Counted from the stretch's first letter, positions 1 to 8,066 are shown. The stretch: 64,000 nt of DNA from Pseudoflavonifractor phocaeensis (GCF_021531375.1 NZ_JADYTU010000001.1:62001-126000); one strand, 5' to 3'. The notes: generated by a model not told the origin, from the letters alone. Program-made: numbers and translations.

Positions 1-420
1 CCGGGTGGCCGCAGAGCGGTCCTCCCGTTCAATGGCGTCCTGATATTCCGCTAAATTGTTCTCCATGGCCGCCAGCTGGTCCCGGGTGGCCCAGTGGGTG
101 GCCAGACGGGCGGAAAAGGACTCCAGCTCGCAGCGGTACTCCATAAAATCCGCAAAGTCCTGGCCATCCAGCAGGGGGGCCTGGAACCCGCGGGGCGTGC
201 GGGAGACGAAGCCCTCCTCCGACAGACGGAGCAGAGCGTCCCGGACGGGAGAACGGCTCATGTCCAACTGCTGCGCCAGGTCGTTTTGATTCAAGTGGGC
301 GCCCGGCTCCAGTTGGCCGTCCAGCAGGCCGTCCAGCACCATCCGGTAGGCCAATTCTGTGCTGGGAAGAAAGGGGTTTTGTTCCCGGAGTGTGTGCAGC
401 TTGTCTCGATCAAAAAGCAT
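1..420 (-). CDS. GntR-family (FadR/FCD-like) transcriptional regulator, partial
   Basis: The first 140 codons of a leftward gene run off the left edge of the window. The protein has a winged-helix DNA-binding domain (about residues 15-75), with the family-typical stretches LDGQLEPGAHLNQNDLAQ and MSRSPVRDALLRLSEEGFV. The start of a helical FCD-like effector domain follows (FMEYRCELESFSARLA). Two in-frame ATGs lie at 426 and 420; the AGGAG ribosome site is only 1 base from the first and about 7 from the second, so 420 is preferred. It is downstream of, and probably cotranscribed with, the hypothetical gene ending at 448. Its ligand and C-terminus cannot be judged. Confidence 0.85.
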   Translation of the reverse strand, partial: MLFDRDKLHTLREQNPFLPSTELAYRMVLDGLLDGQLEPGAHLNQNDLAQQLDMSRSPVRDALLRLSEEGFVSRTPRGFQAPLLDGQDFADFMEYRCELESFSARLATHWATRDQLAAMENNLAEYQDAIEREDRSAATR

Positions 421-447
421 GGTCATTCTCCTGAGGGCGGGCGGGGG

Positions 448-861
448 TCAGGTGTCAATATCCACCAGAATATTGTCGGTTCCGTGCTGTTCAAACTCGG
501 CGATATAGGCGTCGATGCGGCTGGTCAGCTCAGCGTAGTTGCTCTCGTCGATAGGGGCGTCGTCCATATCCCGGCGGGCCAGATCCTCGGCCAGAATGTC
601 GAAAAAGACGTTGTTTTCGTACTCCGCGATGGCCTCGTGGATGCCGCCTTCCACAAAGGCCCGGGAGGGGACGATCTCGCCCTGATACAGCTCCGCCAGG
701 GCGGGCATGCCCTCCAGAATGGCTTGGCCGAAGACCAGGCTCTCCACCTCGTCATAGTCCGCGAAGCGCTGGTCGCCCCGGGTGGAATTCAAGATCCAAT
801 TTCCGATGTATACTAGATCCAGCAGCCGTCGAAACTGCTTGTTGCTCAATTCCAGGTTCAT
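448..861 (-). CDS. conserved-looking hypothetical acidic protein (137 aa)
   Basis: I do not recognise this protein. It starts MNLELSNKQFRRLLDLVYIG, is acidic and mostly helical by composition, and has no signal peptide or membrane segment. The frame extends upstream to 900, but a strong AAAGGAGG site sits just before the ATG at 861, so that start is chosen. It lies directly behind a good leftward promoter and about 27 bases ahead of the GntR regulator, so the two probably form one operon. No cysteine or histidine cluster or catalytic motif is evident. Confidence 0.7.
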   Translation of the reverse strand: MNLELSNKQFRRLLDLVYIGNWILNSTRGDQRFADYDEVESLVFGQAILEGMPALAELYQGEIVPSRAFVEGGIHEAIAEYENNVFFDILAEDLARRDMDDAPIDESNYAELTSRIDAYIAEFEQHGTDNILVDIDT

Positions 862-904
862 GAATGGGACCTCCTTTCCCGGAATCAGAGATGCGGTCAC
901 TCAT

Positions 905-932
905 ATTATAACCGGAAGGCCGCATTTGTCAA
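905..932 (-). promoter_or_regulatory. sigma-A-type promoter for the hypothetical-GntR operon
   Basis: On the minus strand TTGACA (932-927) is followed after 16 bases by TATAAT (910-905). This is an exact consensus pair, about 45 bases upstream of the ATG at 861. Confidence 0.8.
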
Positions 933-1036
933 ATGGGGAATCGCGGCAGGCAGGGGAGGTGTTCCGGGAAATTTCCCCTTGTCTTTCCGGGGAAAATGAC
1001 ATAGAATATTATCTGCTGGAATTTGACATTCCGCCC

Positions 1037-1066
1037 TTTACAACCGGGGGGAAAAGCGTGTATAAT
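1037..1066 (+). promoter_or_regulatory. sigma-A-type promoter for the DUF1934-argS region
   Basis: TTTACA (1037-1042), an 18-base spacer and a perfect TATAAT (1061-1066) lie about 57 bases before the ATG at 1124. It is divergent from the promoter at 905-932. Confidence 0.65.
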
Positions 1067-1123
1067 ACCTCCACCTGCGGCTGCCCGGGGCGGCCGGAGA
1101 ATCAAAGCCCATTGGAGGCAGCT

Positions 1124-1573
1124 ATGGAAAAGGATGTAGTCATCTCCATCAAGGGGATGCAGAAATATGAGGACGCCGACCCGGACGTCATTGAGCTGGT
1201 CACCGCGGGACGGCTGATGCGGGATGACGCGGGTTATACCCTGACCTACCAGGAGAGCGAGCTCACCGGACTGGAGGGTACGCTGACCACCATCCAGGTG
1301 GAGGCGGAGGGGGAACTGGTGACCCTGATGCGGGTGGGAGAGGTCAACGCCCAGATGGTCTTTCAGGAGGGCCGCCGCCACCTGTCCATGTACAATACAC
1401 CTTATGGCGCCATGGCCATTGGGGTGAATACCCGCCACCTGCTGGCCGACCTGAACGACCAGGGGGGCGACATCGAGATCGACTACGCCATCGAGATCGA
1501 CCACGCCATTGCCGGGCGGAACATCTTCCGAATCAAGGTGACGGAAGCCCAGGGCTGCGGACTCAAGCAATAA
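1124..1573 (+). CDS. DUF1934 (YwiB-like) beta-barrel protein
   Basis: This 149-residue protein begins MEKDVVISIKGMQKYED and carries stretches typical of the DUF1934/YwiB family (ELTGLEGTLTTI, NTPYGAMAIGVNT). The family is thought to form a lipocalin-like beta barrel, and its molecular role is not established. The ATG at 1124 follows a GGAGGC ribosome site and a good promoter; the open frame extends much further upstream but has no start with a ribosome site. In Bacillus the family member sits next to argS, and the same arrangement is seen here. Confidence 0.8.
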   Translation: MEKDVVISIKGMQKYEDADPDVIELVTAGRLMRDDAGYTLTYQESELTGLEGTLTTIQVEAEGELVTLMRVGEVNAQMVFQEGRRHLSMYNTPYGAMAIGVNTRHLLADLNDQGGDIEIDYAIEIDHAIAGRNIFRIKVTEAQGCGLKQ

Positions 1574-1723
1574 AATGCACGATGCAGGATAAGATGGACA
1601 CTCAGACCGAGCAGAAAGAGCGAAAGCGTATCTTGACCAGTGGGCAGACGCACCGGTGCGGAAGCATAGATTCCGCATGTTGCATGCTGCCTTCTGTATT
1701 ATAAATAAGGTGTGATAGATAAA

Positions 1724-3475
1724 ATGAGCAACATGATCCAGGCCGCCCGGCAGCAGGTGGCCCAGCTGACCCAGGCCGCGTACGAGAAGGCGGCCGCCGC
1801 CGGCGTTCTGCCCGCGGGCGCGGAGGTAAAGGCCACCATTGAGATCCCCAAGGACACCTCCCACGGGGACTACGCCTCCTCCTTCGCCATGGCGGGAGCC
1901 AAGGCCCTGCACAAGGCGCCCCGGATGATCGCCCAGGCCATCGTGGATAACCTGGACCTGGAGGGCAGCTATTTCCAGAAGGTGGAGATCGCCGGCCCCG
2001 GCTTTTTGAACTTTACGCTGGGTCCCAAGTGGTACGGCGACGTGCTCTCCGCCGTGGAGACCCAGGGGAGCGCCTACGGAAACGGCGACGAGGGCAAGGG
2101 CCGGAAGGTCATGGTGGAATTCGTCTCCGCCAACCCCACCGGCCCCATGCACATGGGCAACGCCCGGGGCGGCGTTCTGGGCGACACCCTGGCCAACGTG
2201 CTCTCCCGGGACGGCTGGGACACCTGGAAGGAGTTCTATGTCAACGACGCGGGCAACCAGATCCACAAGTTCGCCGTCTCCATCAATGCCCGGTATATGC
2301 AGCTGATCCTGGGGGAGGAGAACTTTGCATTCCCCGAGGAGGGCTACCACGGCGAGGACATCAAGGAGCTGGCCCGGGCGATCTATGAGATGCACGGGGA
2401 CAGCTGGAAGGACCTGCCCGAGGAGGAGCGGCTGGACAAGATGGCGCAGTACGGCCTGTCCGTCAACATCCCTAAGATGAAGACGGACCTGCTCCGGTAC
2501 GGCATCGAGTACGACCAGTGGTTCTTCGAATCCGAGCTGCACAGCTCCGGCTATGTGGCCGAGACGGTGGGGCTGCTCACCGAGAAGGGCTGGACCTATG
2601 AGAAGGACGGCGCTCTGTGGCTGAACACCACCCAACTGCTGAAGGAGAAGTTCATGCGGGAGGGCAAGAGCCAGGAGCAGGTGGACAAGCTGGACCTGAA
2701 GGACGACGTGCTCCGCCGGGCCAATGGCTTCTATACCTATTTTGCCGCCGACATCGCCTATCACCGGAACAAGCTGGCGGTCCGGGGCTTTGACAAGGTC
2801 ATCAACATTTGGGGCGCCGATCACCACGGCCATGTGGCCCGGCTCCAGGCCGCTCTGGACGGCCTGGGTCTGGACGGCTCCAACCGGCTGGTGGTGGTGC
2901 TGATGCAGCTGGTCAACCTGATGCAGGACGGCAAGCCCGTCCGGATGTCCAAGCGCTCCGGCAAGGCCATCGCCCTCCACGACCTGCTGGACGAGATCAG
3001 CGTGGACGCCGCCCGGTATTTCTTCAATTCCCGGACCTCCACCTCTCCCCTGGACTTTGACCTGGATTTGGCTGTCCGTCAGGACAGCGAAAACCCGGTG
3101 TACTACGTCCAGTACGCCCACGCCCGGATCTGCTCCCTCATCGCCCGCCTGGCCGAGGAGGAGAACGCCCGGGTGCCCGAGTCCAGCGCCGTGGACGCCT
3201 CTGTGCTGACCGCTCCCGAGGAGCTGGCTCTGGTAAAGGCTCTGGCCCAGTACCCCGAGGAGCTGCACCTGGCCGCCCGGGATTACGATCCCAGCCGGAT
3301 CAACCGCTATCTGGTGGCCCTGGCCGGCGACTTCCACCGCTTCTATAACGCCTGCCGGATCAAGGGCGAGGAGCCCGCGGTGCTGGCTGCCCGGCTGAAG
3401 CTGGCCGACACGGTGCGCGCCGTCCTGGCCAACGGACTGGGTCTGCTGGGCGTCACCGCGCCGGAGAAAATGTAA
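1724..3475 (+). CDS. argS: arginyl-tRNA synthetase (class I)
   Basis: The enzyme charges tRNA-Arg with arginine in the cytosol. The sequence has the N-terminal additional domain (about residues 1-110), the HIGH-type signature SANPTGPMHMGNARGG near residue 140, and a KMSKS-type loop PVRMSKRSGKAI near residue 406. The C-terminal anticodon-binding helical domain ends RAVLANGLGLLGV. The length of 583 residues is normal. GTG at 1712 and ATGs at 1724 and 1733 are in frame. ATG 1724 (MSNMIQAAR) is chosen because AAGGTG at 1707-1712 lies about 11 bases before it. No T-box is visible in the 150 bases upstream. A strong terminator follows. Confidence 0.97.
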   Translation: MSNMIQAARQQVAQLTQAAYEKAAAAGVLPAGAEVKATIEIPKDTSHGDYASSFAMAGAKALHKAPRMIAQAIVDNLDLEGSYFQKVEIAGPGFLNFTLGPKWYGDVLSAVETQGSAYGNGDEGKGRKVMVEFVSANPTGPMHMGNARGGVLGDTLANVLSRDGWDTWKEFYVNDAGNQIHKFAVSINARYMQLILGEENFAFPEEGYHGEDIKELARAIYEMHGDSWKDLPEEERLDKMAQYGLSVNIPKMKTDLLRYGIEYDQWFFESELHSSGYVAETVGLLTEKGWTYEKDGALWLNTTQLLKEKFMREGKSQEQVDKLDLKDDVLRRANGFYTYFAADIAYHRNKLAVRGFDKVINIWGADHHGHVARLQAALDGLGLDGSNRLVVVLMQLVNLMQDGKPVRMSKRSGKAIALHDLLDEISVDAARYFFNSRTSTSPLDFDLDLAVRQDSENPVYYVQYAHARICSLIARLAEEENARVPESSAVDASVLTAPEELALVKALAQYPEELHLAARDYDPSRINRYLVALAGDFHRFYNACRIKGEEPAVLAARLKLADTVRAVLANGLGLLGVTAPEKM

Positions 3476-3488
3476 ACCGGATACAATC

Positions 3489-3516
3489 AAAAAACACGCC
3501 TGCGGGCGTGTTTTTT
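3489..3516 (+). terminator. intrinsic terminator after argS
   Basis: The hairpin ACACGCC-TGC-GGGCGTGT has A residues on its left and a run of T on its right. It ends just before the ribosome site of the next gene. Confidence 0.85.
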
Positions 3517-3535
3517 GTCAGAAAGGAGCATGAAG

Positions 3536-3859
3536 ATGGCGCCCAGGCGAGAACGCTTTCAGAGACTGAAGGATGCCCTGGAGGCACACCGCGGCATGAT
3601 CGTCTACACCATTGTGGCCCTGGCGCTGATGGGAGCGGCGGTGGGCTGGGGGCTGCTGCCGGACATGGTCAGCATGGCCCCCGAAGTGGAGGACCCCTAT
3701 TTCCTGCCCAAGGAGCGGCTGCTGCTGCTCCATTTTGGCATGGCGGCGGGCTTTTCCGGCCTGTTCTGGAAGTGGCCCCGGGAGATAGCCTATCTGTTCG
3801 GGGCCGTGGTGGGTCTGATTTTGACCTTTGCCCTGCTGTATTTGAACATGGGAGTGTGA
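3536..3859 (+). CDS. small two-to-three-helix membrane protein (107 aa)
   Basis: I do not recognise the family. The N-terminus is basic and cytoplasm-like (MAPRRERFQRLKDALEAHRG). It is followed by hydrophobic segments at about residues 20-40 (MIVYTIVALALMGAAVGWGL), 60-75 and 82-104. AAAGGAG at 3522-3528 is too near an ATG at 3530 and sits 7 bases before ATG 3536, so 3536 is used. The gene ends 4 bases before the Nudix gene and is likely cotranscribed with it. The argS terminator just upstream means the pair may depend on readthrough or an unseen promoter. Confidence 0.65.
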   Translation: MAPRRERFQRLKDALEAHRGMIVYTIVALALMGAAVGWGLLPDMVSMAPEVEDPYFLPKERLLLLHFGMAAGFSGLFWKWPREIAYLFGAVVGLILTFALLYLNMGV

Positions 3860-3863
3860 GAGA

Positions 3864-4502
3864 ATGGATCTGAGCCGCGCGGAGCAGTTTTTCCGCAACC
3901 GACAGCCCCATCTGATGGATACGGCGAAGGACTGTGCCATCCTAGTCCCCCTGGTGCGGGGGGAGGGGGGACTCTCCCTGCTGTACGAGGTCCGGTCTCA
4001 CACTATGCGCCGGCAGCCCGGGGAGATCTGCTTCCCCGGGGGAAGGATGGAGGGCGCGGAGTCCCCGGAGGAATGCGCCCTGCGGGAGACCTGGGAGGAA
4101 CTGGCCATCCCCGCCAGTGCCGTTCAGGTGCTGGGGCCGCTGGATTTCATCGCCCACCGCGCCGGACGGGCCGTCTATCCCATCCTGGGACTGGTGGAGG
4201 AAGAGGCTCTGGAGCATATGAGCCTCAACCCCGGGGAGGTGGCGGAGACCTTTCTGGTCCCGCTGGCGCGCCTGTGGGAGCAGGCGCCCAAGGAGTACAG
4301 CTATCCCCTGGTCCCCCAGCCGGGGGAGGACTTCCCCTATGAGGAGATCGGCATCCCCCGGGACTATGCCTGGGTCCGGGGGCGGGAGACCGTGCCGGTC
4401 TATTTCTGGGAGGGGCGGGTCATCTGGGGTCTCACCGGGCGGATCACCCGGAACCTGATCCGGCTGCTGCGAGAGCTGGAGCAGAAGCAGGAAAAAGATT
4501 AA
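3864..4502 (+). CDS. Nudix hydrolase, CoA-pyrophosphatase-like
   Basis: This 212-residue cytosolic hydrolase has a Nudix box at about residues 59-81: GRMEGAE, then CALRETWEELAI, matching the GX5EX7REUXEEXGU pattern. The upstream stretch RSHTMRRQPGEICFPGGR resembles the signature before the Nudix box in the NudL/YeaB CoA-diphosphatase subfamily. That makes coenzyme A or an acyl-CoA a plausible substrate, though this is inference from family likeness. It overlaps nothing and ends at a convergent terminator shared with the next, oppositely oriented gene. Confidence 0.85.
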   Translation: MDLSRAEQFFRNRQPHLMDTAKDCAILVPLVRGEGGLSLLYEVRSHTMRRQPGEICFPGGRMEGAESPEECALRETWEELAIPASAVQVLGPLDFIAHRAGRAVYPILGLVEEEALEHMSLNPGEVAETFLVPLARLWEQAPKEYSYPLVPQPGEDFPYEEIGIPRDYAWVRGRETVPVYFWEGRVIWGLTGRITRNLIRLLRELEQKQEKD

Positions 4503-4521
4503 CGACAGCGGTTGATGTTGC

Positions 4522-4560
4522 AAAGCCCCCGCCCAATTCAACAAATGGGCGGGGGCTTGT
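4522..4560. terminator. bidirectional terminator between Nudix gene and hypothetical gene
   Basis: AAGCCCCCGCCCA and TGGGCGGGGGCTT form a 13-bp stem with A and T flanks, located between convergent genes. Confidence 0.8.
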
Positions 4561-4585
4561 TGCGGTTAAGATCCGGCGCGCTGGA

Positions 4586-4975
4586 TCACATTGCGCCGTG
4601 GGGCTGGGCTGCTTGACGCTCTTTCTGATAGCCGATCTCCACCTCCGGGTCCCGTTCAGAGATCAGGGCCAGAGCCTCCTTGCCCAGCTCCTTGGACAGC
4701 ACCTCTCCCTTGTGGACGGTGCCGCTCCGGTCCCGGACCATCAGGAAGAACTGATCGAAATTGGCTCTGCCGCAGCACAGGTTGGCGTTGACCTCCTCCT
4801 GGCGCAGCCAGGCCTGAAGGATCTGCCCCCAGGGGAGGCAGACCGTGCCGGCGAACCGGGTAAAATAGCAGCCGCTCTGTCCCAGGCGGACCTTGCCGAG
4901 ATCCCGGGCCTGCTGAAAGTCCGTCTTCAGCTCCTGAGGCGAGAGGGAGGTGGGGAACAGGACCTTAAAAGCCAT
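4586..4975 (-). CDS. hypothetical protein (129 aa), possibly metal-regulated
   Basis: I do not recognise this soluble protein. It begins MAFKVLFPTSLSPQELKTDF, has no signal peptide or membrane segment, and contains three cysteines (SGCYF and NLCCGRANFD). The start at 4975 is supported by an AAAGGAGG site 8 bases upstream. It has its own near-consensus promoter at 5010-5038. A Fur-box-like palindrome abuts the -35, so control by a Fur-family repressor is possible. That is an inference from a single site. Confidence 0.65.
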   Translation of the reverse strand: MAFKVLFPTSLSPQELKTDFQQARDLGKVRLGQSGCYFTRFAGTVCLPWGQILQAWLRQEEVNANLCCGRANFDQFFLMVRDRSGTVHKGEVLSKELGKEALALISERDPEVEIGYQKERQAAQPHGAM

Positions 4976-5009
4976 GGTGTGTCCTCCTTTGAATCATTTT
5001 GATGGCAAT

Positions 5010-5038
5010 ATTATAACATAACCCTTTATTAAACGCAA
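5010..5038 (-). promoter_or_regulatory. promoter of the hypothetical gene at 4586-4975
   Basis: On the minus strand TTGCGT (5038-5033), a 17-base spacer and TATAAT (5015-5010) stand 35 bases before the ATG. Confidence 0.75.
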
Positions 5039-5039
5039 G

Positions 5040-5054
5040 TGATTCTCATTATTA
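5040..5054. promoter_or_regulatory. candidate Fur-family operator
   Basis: TGATTCTCATTATTA matches the classic Fur 15-mer TGATAATCATTATCA at 12 of 15 positions. It lies two bases upstream of the -35 of the leftward gene and about 48 bases upstream of the rplU promoter. Control of the leftward gene is more likely. Confidence 0.4.
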
Positions 5055-5101
5055 AATCGTAGTATCTTCGAAAAGATTTCAAAAAATTCAGCCTTGTCCT
5101 A

Positions 5102-5130
5102 TTGACAGGGCACAGCTTTATTGGTAAAAT
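5102..5130 (+). promoter_or_regulatory. rplU-prp-rpmA promoter
   Basis: TTGACA (5102-5107), a 17-base spacer and TAAAAT (5125-5130) give a very strong predicted promoter about 130 bases before the rplU start. Confidence 0.85.
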
Positions 5131-5258
5131 ATCAAAGCCGCTTTGAGTGGGACAGAAGTGCCCAATTCCCCCACAAGGGGAGCTGACAGGCGCTTTGACA
5201 CAAGAGGAACACCGTTCCCTCCCAGGAGAGCGAGCCCGTAATGAAGGAGTTGAAACAA
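5131..5258 (+). ncRNA. candidate L21 autoregulatory leader of rplU
   Basis: About 125 transcribed but untranslated bases separate the promoter from rplU. They contain pairable stretches such as CCCCCACAAGGGG. Firmicutes rplU operons usually carry an L21-binding leader in this position. I assign the role by position and have not matched the consensus in detail. Confidence 0.45.
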
Positions 5259-5570
5259 ATGCAGGCAATCATCGTGACCGGCGGCAAGCAGTACAAGGTG
5301 AGCGAGGGCGATACCCTGTTCATCGAGAAGCTGGAGGCCGAGGCCGGCCAGAACATCACCTTCGACCAGGTGCTGGCCATCCTGGACGGCGACAACGCCA
5401 CCTTCGGCGCTCCCACCGTGGAGGGCGCTTCTGTGGACGCCACCGTCGTGAAGAACGGCAAGGGTAAGAAGATCCGTATCTTCAAGTACACCCCCAAGAA
5501 GGGCTACCGTAAGCGTCAGGGCCATCGTCAGCCCTACACCAAGGTGCAGATCGGCGCCATCAAGGCCTGA
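5259..5570 (+). CDS. rplU: 50S ribosomal protein L21
   Basis: This 103-residue protein of the large subunit shows the L21 pattern [18 protein letters not shown] at the start and the basic C-terminal signature [15 protein letters not shown]. An upstream in-frame ATG at 5241 is disfavoured because AAGGAG at 5244-5249 fits ATG 5259 with 9 bases of spacing. Its stop overlaps the start of prp (TGATG), which implies translational coupling. It is the first gene of the rplU-prp-rpmA operon. Confidence 0.98.
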   Translation: MQAIIVTGGKQYKVSEGDTLFIEKLEAEAGQNITFDQVLAILDGDNATFGAPTVEGASVDATVVKNGKGKKIRIFKYTPKKGYRKRQGHRQPYTKVQIGAIKA

Positions 5571-5899
5571 TGACCACCGTAACCTTTCATTCCGAGGGCA
5601 GCCGGATCGTGGGCTTTGAAGTCAAGGGCCACAGCGGATACGCCCCCGAGGGTGAGGACATCGTCTGTGCCGCCGTCACCAGCGCGGTCCGCCTGACCGA
5701 GTGCGCCATCAACGACGTACTGGGTCTGGAGGCGTCGGTGAAGGTGCGGGAAAAGGACGCGTCTATTACTCTGAAACTCCCCAACAGTCTGGGACAGACC
5801 AACGAGAGCACCTGTCAGGCTCTGCTTGCGGCGCTGATGGTCCACTTTGTCCAGCTCGCGGAGGAGTACCCCGACCATATTTCTGTCTTGGAGGTGTAA
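5570..5899 (+). CDS. prp: ribosomal-processing cysteine protease Prp
   Basis: Prp removes the N-terminal extension of ribosomal protein L27 in Firmicutes and relatives. The catalytic pair is visible as His21 and Cys33 within GHSGYAPEGEDIVCAAV. The length of 109 residues is typical. The gene lies between rplU and rpmA, the conserved position, and overlaps the rplU stop by one base. Its substrate motif is present in the L27 encoded next door, so the processing pair is complete in this genome. Confidence 0.93.
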   Translation: MTTVTFHSEGSRIVGFEVKGHSGYAPEGEDIVCAAVTSAVRLTECAINDVLGLEASVKVREKDASITLKLPNSLGQTNESTCQALLAALMVHFVQLAEEYPDHISVLEV

Positions 5900-5902
5900 G
5901 TT

Positions 5903-6190
5903 ATGCTGAATATTGGTTTGCAGTTTTTCGCCCATAAAAAGGGCGTTGGTTCCACCCGTAACGGCCGTGATTCCGAGGCCAAGCGCCTGGGCGTGAAGCG
6001 CGGCGACGGTCAGTTCGTGCTGGCCGGCAACGTGCTGGTCCGCCAGCGCGGCACCCACATTCACCCCGGTGTCAACGTGGGTAAGGGCAGCGACGATACC
6101 CTGTTCGCTCTGAAGGCCGGCAAGGTCAAGTTCGAGCGTCTGGGTAAGGACCGCAAGCAGGTCTCCATTGTTGAGGAGATCGCTCAGTAA
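5903..6190 (+). CDS. rpmA: 50S ribosomal protein L27 with cleavable N-terminal extension
   Basis: This 95-residue L27 begins [18 protein letters not shown]. The first nine residues are the Prp-type extension, with cleavage expected between LQFF and AHKKG to expose the mature N-terminus that reaches the peptidyl-transferase centre. The rest has the L27 signature ([19 protein letters not shown]). A GGAGG site at 5890-5894 precedes the ATG. A strong terminator follows at 6203-6240. Confidence 0.98.
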   Translation: MLNIGLQFFAHKKGVGSTRNGRDSEAKRLGVKRGDGQFVLAGNVLVRQRGTHIHPGVNVGKGSDDTLFALKAGKVKFERLGKDRKQVSIVEEIAQ

Positions 6191-6202
6191 TTTTGCTGAC
6201 AG

Positions 6203-6240
6203 GAAGCCGCAAACGAAATGCCGTTTGCGGCTTCTCTTTT
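6203..6240 (+). terminator. terminator after rpmA
   Basis: GAAGCCGCAAACG and CGTTTGCGGCTTC form a perfect 13-bp stem followed by TCTTTT. Confidence 0.9.
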
Positions 6241-6259
6241 CAGTGAAGGAGGGCTTGTT

Positions 6260-6682
6260 GTGGAATACCGGAAATTTGACCGGGGATACGTTCTGCGTCT
6301 GGACCCCGGTGAGGAGATCGTGGAGTGCCTGACGCACCTGGTGGATCAAGAGAAGATCCAACTGGGGACCGTCTCCGCTCTGGGGGCGGCCAACGACGTG
6401 ACCATCGGGCTCTTCAATACCAAGGAGAAGAAGTATTACGCCCGGCGCTGCCAGGGAGATTTCGAGATCTCCGCTCTGGTGGGTAATGTGACCCGGAAAG
6501 ATGGGGAACCCTATCTCCATCTCCACATCACCATCGGCAACCCTGTCACCGGGGAGGTCCACGCCGGGCACCTGTCCTCCGCCACCATCAGCGCCACCCT
6601 GGAACTGTTCCTCCAGGTGTGGGACGGCCAGGTGGGCCGGCAGTTCAGTGATACCGTGGGGCTGAACCTGCTGGAGTTCTGA
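6260..6682 (+). CDS. PPC-domain (DUF296, PCC-like) DNA-binding-type protein
   Basis: The 140-residue protein matches the PPC/DUF296 fold. Typical stretches are YVLRLDPGEEIVECLTHL, the strand-turn region SALGAANDVTIGLF, and PYLHLHITIGN with VHAGHLSSATISATLELFL. Bacterial members are small trimeric proteins whose role is unclear, and nucleic-acid binding is proposed. The GTG at 6260, with AAGGAGG 6 bases before it, is chosen over an ATG at 6218 that lies inside the rpmA terminator. No partner gene is evident; obgE follows about 90 bases on. Confidence 0.85.
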   Translation: MEYRKFDRGYVLRLDPGEEIVECLTHLVDQEKIQLGTVSALGAANDVTIGLFNTKEKKYYARRCQGDFEISALVGNVTRKDGEPYLHLHITIGNPVTGEVHAGHLSSATISATLELFLQVWDGQVGRQFSDTVGLNLLEF

Positions 6683-6727
6683 TTCAGATATTAAGATAAG
6701 AGGTCTTGCCGGCGGCATATCCTCCTG

Positions 6728-6755
6728 TATCTCTTATCTCCTATCTCTTATCTCA
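6728..6755 (+). repeat. two tandem 14-base repeats upstream of obgE
   Basis: TATCTCTTATCTCC is followed directly by TATCTCTTATCTCA. An inverted partial copy (AGATAAGAGGT, near 6693-6703) lies upstream, so the RNA could form a hairpin just before the obgE ribosome site. Confidence 0.6.
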
Positions 6756-6775
6756 AAAAGAGGGAGGTGCGGCAT

Positions 6776-8056
6776 ATGGCAGCACCCTTTGTAGATACCG
6801 CGAAAATTACCGTCCGCTCCGGCAACGGAGGCAACGGCGTGGTCTCCTTCCATCGGGAAAAATATGTGGCCGCGGGCGGCCCTGACGGCGGAGACGGCGG
6901 CCGGGGCGGCAACGTGGTGGTGATGGTCAACGACCACATGTCCACCCTGATGGATTTCCGCTATAAGCGCAAATATGTGGCGGGCAACGGCATGGACGGC
7001 CAGGGCAAGCGCTGTACCGGCAAGGACGGCGAGGATCTGATCCTCCGGGTGCCCCGGGGCACCATCATCCGGGACGCCGAGACCCGGGAGATCATCAAGG
7101 ACATGTCCGACGAGGAGCCCTTCATCCTGTGCCGGGGCGGCCGGGGCGGCTGGGGCAACAAGCACTTCGCCACACCGACCCGCCAGGTGCCCCGCTTTGC
7201 CAAGGCGGGCCTGCCCGGGGAGAGCCGGGAGGTGGTGCTGGAGCTGAAGCTGCTGGCCGACGTGGGCCTTGTGGGCTTCCCCAACGTGGGCAAGTCCACC
7301 CTCCTCTCTGTGGTCAGCCGGGCCCAGCCCAAGATCGCCAATTACCACTTCACCACCCTGTTCCCCAATCTGGGCGTGGTCTATGTGGAGGAGGGGGTGT
7401 CCTTCGTCATGGCCGACATCCCCGGCATTATTGAGGGCGCCGCCGACGGCGCCGGTCTGGGCCACGACTTCCTGCGGCACATCGACCGCTGCCGCCTGCT
7501 CATCCATGTGGTGGATGTGTCCGGCTCCGAGGGCCGGGACCCGGTGGAGGATTTTGAGGCCATCAACGCCGAGCTGGCCCAGTATTCCCCGGAGCTGGCC
7601 TCCCGTAAAATGATTGTGGCGGCCAACAAGGTGGACATCATGTCCGACCCTACTCTGCTGGACAAGCTGCGCGCCCATGTGGAAGCCAAGGGCATGGAGC
7701 TCTTTGAGATCTCCGCCGCCGCCCACCAGGGAGTGCGGGAGCTGGTGAAGAAGGCGGCCCAGGAGCTCCAGGAGCTGCCTCCCGTGGCGGTGTACGAGCC
7801 CACCTATGTGGAGCGCCCCCCCGAGGTGGACACCACCGGGGAGGTCCAGATCGAGCGCTACGATGACACCTGGGTGGTGGAGGCCCCCTGGCTCCAGCGG
7901 CTCATCGCCAACGTCAACTTCGGCGACTACGAGTCCCGGAACTGGTTCGACCGCATCCTGCGCCAGTCCGGCCTGTTCGACAAGCTGGAGGAAATGGGCA
8001 TCCGCGACGGGGATATCGTGTCCCTGTACGACCTGGAGTTTGAGTACCAGCGGTGA
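6776..8056 (+). CDS. obgE: Obg/CgtA GTPase
   Basis: This is an essential 50S-assembly and stress GTPase of 426 residues. The glycine-rich Obg fold occupies roughly residues 1-158 (FVDTAKITVRSGNGGNG, GGRGGWGN). The G domain has G1 GFPNVGKST near 165, G3 DIPGIIEGA near 212, and G4 NKVD near 283. A C-terminal OCT domain (about 340-426) ends SLYDLEFEYQR. ATG 6776, 8 bases after AGGGAGG, is chosen over a GTG inside the ribosome site. Position after rplU-rpmA is the usual synteny. Confidence 0.97.
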   Translation: MAAPFVDTAKITVRSGNGGNGVVSFHREKYVAAGGPDGGDGGRGGNVVVMVNDHMSTLMDFRYKRKYVAGNGMDGQGKRCTGKDGEDLILRVPRGTIIRDAETREIIKDMSDEEPFILCRGGRGGWGNKHFATPTRQVPRFAKAGLPGESREVVLELKLLADVGLVGFPNVGKSTLLSVVSRAQPKIANYHFTTLFPNLGVVYVEEGVSFVMADIPGIIEGAADGAGLGHDFLRHIDRCRLLIHVVDVSGSEGRDPVEDFEAINAELAQYSPELASRKMIVAANKVDIMSDPTLLDKLRAHVEAKGMELFEISAAAHQGVRELVKKAAQELQELPPVAVYEPTYVERPPEVDTTGEVQIERYDDTWVVEAPWLQRLIANVNFGDYESRNWFDRILRQSGLFDKLEEMGIRDGDIVSLYDLEFEYQR

Positions 8057-8066
8057 TCCGACCAAT

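Noticed and set aside
1574-1723. Possible T-box ahead of argS
   Set aside because: No GGGTGG-type T-box sequence or terminator is present; only short imperfect repeats are seen.
929-3490. Very long open frame antisense to argS (853 codons)
   Set aside because: It mirrors the codon bias of argS, has low-complexity His/Gly/Leu-rich translation and no ribosome site or domain. The same applies to long antisense frames opposite infB (17098-19602), ygiQ (23093-25300) and pheT (54512-57214).
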